This document shows, piece after piece, positions 40,761-45,811 of a stretch of 45,811 bases of DNA. Position numbers and translations under genes: made by a program. The stretch is from Streptomyces bambusae (GTDB taxonomy: Bacteria; Actinomycetota; Actinomycetes; Streptomycetales; Streptomycetaceae): contig NZ_WTFF01000018.1 in assembly GCF_019400985.1 (NCBI RefSeq), positions 1 to 45,811 of the forward strand, read 5' to 3'. Every line of letters begins with the position of its first letter. The first letter of the stretch is position 1. The notes under the pieces are model-generated. The model was not told the origin of the DNA. It saw only the letters and a program-made list of their open reading frames with translations, and did no database searches.

Positions 40761-41588
40761 TCAGACGTTCCAGACGCCCGTGGCCGCGGCCTCGCGGGCG
40801 AAGTCGGCGAAGTCCTTGGGCTTGCGGCCCAGGGCCTCCTCGACACCGTGGACCAGGTGCGCGTTGCGCCCGTCCAGGATCATCGTGAACAGGTCGGCGA
40901 ACTCCTCCGGCAGACCGTTCTCGCGGAGCACCGCGCGGTACTCCTCGTTGGTCACCGAGATGTACTTGATGTCGCGTCCGGTGGCCTTGGACAGCTCGGT
41001 GGCGACGTCGCTGTAGCTGAGCAGGCGCGGCCCGGACAGCTCGTAGGTCTTGCCGATGTGCTTGTCGTCGGTGAGCGCGGCGACGACCACGTCGGCGATG
41101 TCGTCGGCGTCGACGAAGGCCTCGACGGCGTCACCGGTCGGCAGGGCGATCTCGCCGGCCAGGACGGGCTCCAGGAAGAAGCTCTCGTTGAAGTTCTGGT
41201 TGAACCAGCTGGAGCGCACGATGGTCCAGTCGGCGCCGGAGGCCTTGACGTTGTTCTCGCTGACCTCGGCGGCCTCCTCGCCCCGGCCGGACAGCAGGAC
41301 CAGCCGGCGGGCGCCCTTGGCGACGGCGAACTCGGAGAACTCCGCCACCTGCTCGGCGGCGCCGGGGAAGGCGAGGTCGGGGTAGTAGGTGATGTAGACC
41401 CGGTCCACACCCTCCAGCGCGGCCCCCCAGGTGGAGGAGTCCTCCCAGACGAAGGGCGGCTCGCCGGTGCGGGAACCGATGCGGACGGCTCGGCCCTGCG
41501 CGGTGAGGCGCTCGGCGACGCGGCGGCCGGTCTTGCCGTGGCCACCGATGACGAGGGTGATCTGCGTGTTCTGCGTGTTCTGAGTCAT
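40761..41588 (-). CDS. NmrA-type NAD(P)-binding reductase
   Basis: A 275-residue atypical short-chain dehydrogenase. The nucleotide loop is VIGGHGKTGRRV (about 12-23); IVRSSWFNQNF and FVDADDIADV are typical of NmrA/QOR2 proteins. No Tyr-x-x-x-Lys is evident. I took the ATG at 41588; an upstream in-frame ATG would add 13 residues across a GTCTCGCGAGAC palindrome. It may reduce quinones or imines. Confidence 0.8.
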   Translation of the reverse strand: MTQNTQNTQITLVIGGHGKTGRRVAERLTAQGRAVRIGSRTGEPPFVWEDSSTWGAALEGVDRVYITYYPDLAFPGAAEQVAEFSEFAVAKGARRLVLLSGRGEEAAEVSENNVKASGADWTIVRSSWFNQNFNESFFLEPVLAGEIALPTGDAVEAFVDADDIADVVVAALTDDKHIGKTYELSGPRLLSYSDVATELSKATGRDIKYISVTNEEYRAVLRENGLPEEFADLFTMILDGRNAHLVHGVEEALGRKPKDFADFAREAAATGVWNV

Positions 41589-41605
41589 GAGTACAGTCAA
41601 GTCCA

Positions 41606-41617
41606 GTCTCGCGAGAC
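41606..41617. promoter_or_regulatory. Palindrome upstream of the NmrA-type gene
   Basis: GTCTCGCGAGAC, a perfect 12-base palindrome, 18 bases upstream of the chosen start. It is an operator candidate. The rest of the 354-base gap to 41943 holds no gene I can support. Confidence 0.4.
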
Positions 41618-41942
41618 GGGCCATAGCCACAAAGCTCAGTTCCATACGCGTGCGTCTACGAGTTGGGGCCGAGTCGGTCAGGGTCGGCCCACCCGCGGAC
41701 GGCGTGGAGAGTGCGGCTGCGGCATGAGCCCGAGAATCGTAGGCACGCCTTCACGGCGTGGGCCACAGCGTCCCGAGCGCCTCTCGACCCCGCGTGGAGC
41801 GGCCGTGGACGGCCCGTCGAGCCCGTCTTGAGCGGGCCCCGAGCAGGTCCCGAGCCGTCCTGTACGGCGGGACTCAAGTGCTTCTCCGGGCGTTCCCGAC
41901 ACCATCGGACCCGGAGTACCCGACCCGAGTCCGGGAGGCCAG

Positions 41943-42935
41943 ATGAACCCCACTCCGGAGCGTCCGGAGCTCGACCAGTTGTCCGCCGATCTGGCCGGGC
42001 TGCTCGGCCGGATCGGGCTCGACCCGGCCGGTGAGCGCCCGATGCGCCGCGATCGCATCGACGTCCGCTTCGCTGCTGCGGCCGCCCGCTGTCCGGGCCA
42101 GGTCGCCGCCCAGGACGCCGAGGACTCGGCGACCTACCTGGAACTGGAGCTGCTGGCCGACGACATCGCGCGCCGGCTGAGCGGCCGGGCCGGCCCCGGC
42201 CAGGCGGTGGCGGTGCGCGCCGCCCGCTCGTGCCTGTCGGCCGGCGCGGTGGTCGGCGCGCTGCGCTCGGGCGCGGCCGTCCTGCCGCTGGAGCCCGGGC
42301 ACAACGCCGGCCTCCAGGAGTTCCTGATGCGCGACTGCGGGGTCGAGATGGTCGTCTCGGACAGCGGGCTGCTGCGGGACGAGGTGCCGGTGGCCAAGGC
42401 CGGCCGGTTCGTGGTCGCGGTCCGCCCGGAGCAGGCCGTACGGCGCGAACTCCCGCAGCGGACCGCGTTCCTGGCCCTGCCGTCCGGCGGGCGGCCGGGG
42501 CGCGCCCTGGCCGTGCAGCCGGTCTCGCACCTGGACGTCCTGTCCTGGGTGGACTCGGTCGTCCCCATGCTGGAGGCCGGCCCGGACGATGTGTGGACGT
42601 ACTACCACTCGCTGAGCCTGGACCTCGGCATGCGGGAGATCTGGGGCCCGCTGCTGTCGGGCGGACGCGCCGTCGTCGTGGACCGGGACACGGCGTCCGA
42701 GGCGCGGGAGTTCGCCCGGATGCTGGTGGAGCACGGGGTGACGGTCCTGACCCAGCTGCCCTCTGCCTTCGGCCGCCTGGTGGACACGGCCCGTGTCTCG
42801 CGCATGCCGGCCCTGCGGCACGTCCTGCTCTCGGACGAGCCGGTGCCGCCCGCGACGGTCACGGCCTGGCACGCCTCGGCCATGGCCCCGCAGGCCACCC
42901 TCTGGGACGTCTCGGGCTCCCCGGTGATGCTCTGA
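41943..42935 (+). CDS. Truncated adenylation-domain protein (probably inactive)
   Basis: A 330-residue protein covering only the N-terminal subdomain core of an NRPS-type adenylation enzyme. RFAAAAARCPGQVAAQ and TYLELELLADDIARRL match A1-A2; the P-loop (usual TSGTTGxPKG) reads LPSGGRPGRALAV; A4 is YYHSLSLDLGMREIWGPLLSGG; it ends at DVSGSPVML, where A5 (YGPTE) would start. The ATP-binding A7 and Lys-bearing A10 regions are absent. GGGAGG precedes the ATG, and the gene shows no frameshift, so it appears to be a stable truncated paralogue. Confidence 0.75.
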   Translation: MNPTPERPELDQLSADLAGLLGRIGLDPAGERPMRRDRIDVRFAAAAARCPGQVAAQDAEDSATYLELELLADDIARRLSGRAGPGQAVAVRAARSCLSAGAVVGALRSGAAVLPLEPGHNAGLQEFLMRDCGVEMVVSDSGLLRDEVPVAKAGRFVVAVRPEQAVRRELPQRTAFLALPSGGRPGRALAVQPVSHLDVLSWVDSVVPMLEAGPDDVWTYYHSLSLDLGMREIWGPLLSGGRAVVVDRDTASEAREFARMLVEHGVTVLTQLPSAFGRLVDTARVSRMPALRHVLLSDEPVPPATVTAWHASAMAPQATLWDVSGSPVML

Positions 42936-42952
42936 GGAGGCCGCCGCGACCG

Positions 42953-42990
42953 GGTCGAGGGCCCCGGGCGATGCCTGGGGGCCCTCGACC
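42953..42990. terminator. Bidirectional hairpin terminator
   Basis: Perfect 13-bp arms GGTCGAGGGCCCC / GGGGCCCTCGACC with a 12-base loop, between the ends of the convergent truncated adenylation gene and the lipoprotein gene. Confidence 0.8.
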
Positions 42991-43005
42991 GCGCGTGCCG
43001 GCGGG

Positions 43006-43788
43006 TCAGCCGCGGAGCTTGTCCGGGTCGACGGTCTCGTCGGCGCTGGGCGCGGTGACCGTGACGGGGGCGTTGAACTCGCGGAACTCCACCCACCGCG
43101 GGTCCTTGCCGCCCTCGACGCTGAACTTCAGCAGGTACGGCTCGCCCTCGGCGGCCACGTGGAAGGTGACGGTCTCGCCGGCCGGGGTGGTCTTGCTCAG
43201 CACGACCGTCCTCTTCCCGCCGACCTCGGCGTTCGCGCCCTTGGTCAGACCGGACTTCTGCTTCTCGGCGGGCTGGGTCAGGTCGTCGGTGTCACAGAAG
43301 TCCTCCTCGCCCGCGTCGTCGGCGGGCACCTTGACCCAGCGGCCCTTGAGGAGCTCGACGACCGTGGTGCGCTGGGCCGCGGGCACGTTGTCCTCCTTGA
43401 GGACCGTGTCCCACAGCTTCGCGTCGCCCTTCATGTAGCCGGTGGTGCCCACCTTTCGCACGGTCGCGTTCGCGCCCTTCATCGTGGCCGTGCCCTCGCA
43501 GTCGCCGTTCGCGGCGACGGCCACGTCGAAGTCGGTCGGGGTCTTCTCGCCCTTCTCGATCGAGGAACCCTTGGCCTTGAGCGAGTTGGCCGCCTTGGTG
43601 GTGTCCAGGGCCTTGTCCGCGATCTGGTCCGGGGTCATGCCCGCGAACGGCTCCGGGGTCGGCGTCGGCGAGGGGGTGGCGGAGGCGGCCGGCCCGGCCG
43701 GGCCCTTGGCCTTGTCGTCCCCGCAGCCGGTCACGCCGATCGCGGCAGCGGCACACATTGCCGCCGTGGCCAGAATCTTGCGGTTCAT
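43006..43788 (-). CDS. Secreted lipoprotein
   Basis: A 260-residue protein. The signal peptide (1-21) ends in the lipobox VTGC (Cys22), followed by a Gly/Asp and then a Pro/Thr/Ser linker (about 30-50). The rest resembles the LppX/LprAFG-like Streptomyces lipoproteins of unknown role: repeated short strands, e.g. DFDVAVAANGDCEGTATM and PYLLKFSVEGG. An AGGG site precedes the ATG. It is monocistronic. Confidence 0.8.
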   Translation of the reverse strand: MNRKILATAAMCAAAAIGVTGCGDDKAKGPAGPAASATPSPTPTPEPFAGMTPDQIADKALDTTKAANSLKAKGSSIEKGEKTPTDFDVAVAANGDCEGTATMKGANATVRKVGTTGYMKGDAKLWDTVLKEDNVPAAQRTTVVELLKGRWVKVPADDAGEEDFCDTDDLTQPAEKQKSGLTKGANAEVGGKRTVVLSKTTPAGETVTFHVAAEGEPYLLKFSVEGGKDPRWVEFREFNAPVTVTAPSADETVDPDKLRG

Positions 43789-43905
43789 CACCCTGTCGCT
43801 CCGTGCTTCCGTACGTACGGCACGCGCCTTGCCTGCCGCCACAGCCTGATATCGCCTACCCATGACCGTCGAGATCAGGCAATGGTTGTACGGCGTAGAT
43901 GTGAC

Positions 43906-44724
43906 TCACACCACGTTGATTTTCAGCCGTCGGCCGTCCCGCTCGGCCTCCTGGCGGACCGCCGTCAGCAGGTCCCGGCTCTGCCGGCCCAGCTCCCGGC
44001 GTACGGACGCACGTACGGCGCCCGGGTCCTGCGCGCCGAGGGCCGCGGGCCGGAGCACCACGCTGTGCCGTACGCGCACCAGCCCGTCCCCGTCCACGCA
44101 CCACACCCCGGTGTGCGCGGCCAGCGGTCCGTCCGCCGGCTGCGGACGCTTGCCGACGATCCGGCCGGAGGCGGGCAGGCAGACCCGGTAGGGCCACTGG
44201 CCGGCACGCGCGGCGAGGCGTTCGTACGTCGCCCCGGGCGCGGCGGCCACGCGGGCGGAGTCCTCGAAGGTGAGGACGAGCTCGTCGAGCCGTTCCCAGT
44301 GCGCGGCGAGCGCCAGCAGCTCCCGGGCGTCGTGCCAGGCCGCGGCGGAGCCGCCGGCCAGGGTGACGCGGGCCCGGTCGGGGGCGGGCGCGTCGACCTG
44401 CCAGGTGCCGGCGGCGCAGTCGATCCGGCGCCGGGCCGGGTCGAGCACCCGCCGCTCACCCACCGCCCGCACCCCGCCACCGGCCTCGGCGCCGGCCCGG
44501 CCGCCGACGGCACCGCCGGCCTCGATCACCCCGGCCCCGCCTGCTGTGTCGGCCGTGTCGAGGAGGCCGGCCACGCACCACACCTGCAGCTCGTCCCGTA
44601 CCCCGTCCGACCCGGGCAGCCGTTCCACGTGCACCGCCGACGGGCAGTACAACGGCCTGCGCGCCGCGTCCGCGAGGAGTCCGTAGACGATCCCGGCGGG
44701 CGCGGCGACCTCGGCCTGCCACAT
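43906..44724 (-). CDS. Polyketide aromatase/cyclase (two SRPBCC domains)
   Basis: A 272-residue protein. Residues 1-125 match the ActVII-type aromatase/cyclase start (EVAAPAGIVYGLLADAARRPLYCPSAVHVERL) with RRVLDPARRRIDC. Residues 140-265 repeat the fold in weaker form (LTFEDSARVAAAPGATYERLAARAGQWPYRVCLP). A Gly/Ala-rich insert splits the first domain near 60-90. It should direct cyclisation and aromatisation of a poly-beta-ketone. Its ATG overlaps the ketoreductase stop (TGATG). Confidence 0.8.
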   Translation of the reverse strand: MWQAEVAAPAGIVYGLLADAARRPLYCPSAVHVERLPGSDGVRDELQVWCVAGLLDTADTAGGAGVIEAGGAVGGRAGAEAGGGVRAVGERRVLDPARRRIDCAAGTWQVDAPAPDRARVTLAGGSAAAWHDARELLALAAHWERLDELVLTFEDSARVAAAPGATYERLAARAGQWPYRVCLPASGRIVGKRPQPADGPLAAHTGVWCVDGDGLVRVRHSVVLRPAALGAQDPGAVRASVRRELGRQSRDLLTAVRQEAERDGRRLKINVV

Positions 44725-45548
44725 CAGAAGTTGCCCAGCCCGCCGCACACGTTGAGGGCCTGTGCCGTGATGGACGAGGCCAGGTCGGTGGTCAGGTAGC
44801 CCACCAGCCCGGCGACCTCCTCGGGGGTGGAGTAGCGGCCCAGCGGGATCTTGGCCTCGAACTGCTCCTGGACGTACTCCTCCGTCGTGTCCCACGCCGC
44901 CGCGTACCCGCTGCGCACCCGCGCCGCCATCGGCGTCTCGACGTAGCCGGGGCAGACCGCGTTGACGGTGACCCCGGTCGGCGCGAGCTCCTTGCCGAGG
45001 GCCTTGGTGAAGCCGACGACGGCGTGCTTGGACGCGGAGTACGGCGCGCCCAGCAGGACGCCCTGCTTGCCGGCCGTGGAGGCGATGTTGATGATCCGCC
45101 CCCAGGAGGCCCGGCTCAGACCGCCGTGGTTGAGGACCTCCCGGGTGAGCAGGAAGACGCTGTTGAGGTTGGTGTCGATGACCTCGTGCCACAGCTCGTC
45201 GGTGATGTCGGCGGTGGCCCCGCCGCCGCTGCGGCCCGCGTTGTTGACGAGGATGCCGACGGGGGAGTCGTACGCGGCGACGGCCGCGGCGACGAGCGCC
45301 GCGACGTCGGCCCGGTCCCGTACGTCGGCGGCCGTGCCCTCCACGGTCAGGCCCTCGGCGCGCAGGTCCTCGACGGTCTGCTTGACGGCGGCGCCCGTCC
45401 GCGCGCACAGGAACACCCGGTGCCCGCGCGCCCCGAGGTCCCGGGCGATGGCCAGCCCGATGCCGCTGGTGGCTCCCGTGACCAGGGCCACGGGCCGCTG
45501 GGGTGCCTTGCTCGTCGCCTTCGCCGTCACTGCCGTCTCTGCCGTCAT
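44724..45548 (-). CDS. ActIII-type polyketide ketoreductase
   Basis: A 274-residue SDR closely following ActIII: VALVTGATSGIGLAIARDLG, NNAGRSGGGATADITDELW, IASTAGKQGVLLGAPYSASKH (active Ser and Tyr-x-x-x-Lys), VNAVCPGYVETPMAARV and the C-terminus ITAQALNVCGGLGNF. It would reduce C9 of an octaketide or decaketide. The first 18 residues are an extra Thr/Ala tail. The start overlaps the upstream monooxygenase stop (ATGA). Confidence 0.92.
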   Translation of the reverse strand: MTAETAVTAKATSKAPQRPVALVTGATSGIGLAIARDLGARGHRVFLCARTGAAVKQTVEDLRAEGLTVEGTAADVRDRADVAALVAAAVAAYDSPVGILVNNAGRSGGGATADITDELWHEVIDTNLNSVFLLTREVLNHGGLSRASWGRIINIASTAGKQGVLLGAPYSASKHAVVGFTKALGKELAPTGVTVNAVCPGYVETPMAARVRSGYAAAWDTTEEYVQEQFEAKIPLGRYSTPEEVAGLVGYLTTDLASSITAQALNVCGGLGNF

Positions 45549-45811
45549 CGGGCGCCCTCCCTCACTCGCGTCGACGTCTCGACGGTGGCGCAGTCCACTC
45601 GGGGCGCGCCGGAAGCCGGGTGGGGCCGCAGGGCCTGTCCCAGCCGCAACGGGGCCAGCGCCCGGGACAGGGCCGCCTCCGTCAGGTCCGGTCCGGCTGC
45701 GGCGACGTAGCCGTCCGGCCGGATGAGCAGCCAGCCGCCCGCCGCCAGGCCGAGCGCCTCGCGCAGCCGGCCGCGGGGGTCGGCCAGCGGCCGCAGCGTC
45801 CACCGCCGGCC
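45545..45811 (-). CDS. FAD-dependent aromatic monooxygenase, C-terminal part (cut by window edge)
   Basis: The last 88 residues are visible, running WTLRPLADPRGRLREALGL, GGWLLIRPDGYVAAAG and ending VREGAR. WLLIRPDGYVA is the C-terminal thioredoxin-like signature of PgaE/OxyS-type polyketide hydroxylases. The gene starts beyond the window. Its overlap with the ActIII-type ketoreductase shows an aromatic polyketide operon entering from the right. Confidence 0.8.
   Translation of the reverse strand, partial: GRRWTLRPLADPRGRLREALGLAAGGWLLIRPDGYVAAAGPDLTEAALSRALAPLRLGQALRPHPASGAPRVDCATVETSTRVREGAR

Overview
The window is very GC-rich DNA with strong third-position G/C bias, GTG and TTG starts, tight ATGA stop/start overlaps, rare TTA codons, a SARP regulator and Tat/lipoprotein signals. 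All of this points to a Streptomyces or close relative chromosome, in a specialised-metabolism region. No rRNA, tRNA, CRISPR array, transposase or phage gene was seen.

Left edge (1-3963): a GNAT-like protein with an overlapping unknown protein, a strong hairpin terminator, a Uma2-nuclease remnant, and a GntR(YtrA-type)/ABC ATPase/ABC permease operon with a perfect palindromic operator.

Peptide system (about 4000-12750): read leftward from about 11.04 kb are a 60-residue six-cysteine precursor peptide, a lasso B2-like protein, an asparagine-synthetase-like protein, a PqqD-like leader-binding protein, a MauE/DoxX-thioredoxin fusion, an S9-type serine peptidase and an ABC exporter. A NUDIX-like/APH-fold kinase is divergent. 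The order recalls a lasso-peptide cluster, but the B2 Cys/His pair and both nucleotide/Mg motifs of the cyclase homologue are lost. The peptide shows an inhibitor-cystine-knot spacing, C-X6-C-X5-CC-X7-C-X4-C. I regard this as the best candidate for an undescribed system.

Spacer genes (12.9-15.75 kb): a secreted S33 tripeptidyl-peptidase-like enzyme, an HTH frame and a Uma2 protein.

Indole/pyrrole-type cluster (15.75-38.24 kb): a 12-gene leftward operon encodes an alpha-oxoamine synthase, KS, double-hotdog dehydratase, free-standing adenylation enzyme, PCP, TrpD, TrpA, ectoine-synthase-like cupin, acyl-CoA dehydrogenase, TrpF, TrpC and a hydrolase. A SARP gene is divergent, and a possible SARP box lies before the operon. 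After a VapBC-like pair come FabG, FabH and ACP (leftward), then a CFA-type methyltransferase, a Baeyer-Villiger-type monooxygenase, a Tat-exported FAD-linked oxidase, SRPBCC, hydrolase and Sfp-type PPTase (rightward). The A/PCP/dehydrogenase trio resembles the machinery making pyrrolyl-2-carboxyl-PCP. The trp homologues lack TrpE and TrpB and carry altered motifs, so they may supply free indole or build a related ring. The product cannot be named from sequence.

Right edge (38.3-45.8 kb): AraC regulator, a minisatellite, DUF1772/anthrone-oxygenase-like protein, hemerythrin-like protein, NmrA-type reductase, a truncated adenylation domain, a lipoprotein, and then an aromatase/cyclase, an ActIII-type ketoreductase and the end of an FAD monooxygenase. 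The last three mark the edge of an aromatic (type II) polyketide cluster continuing beyond the window.
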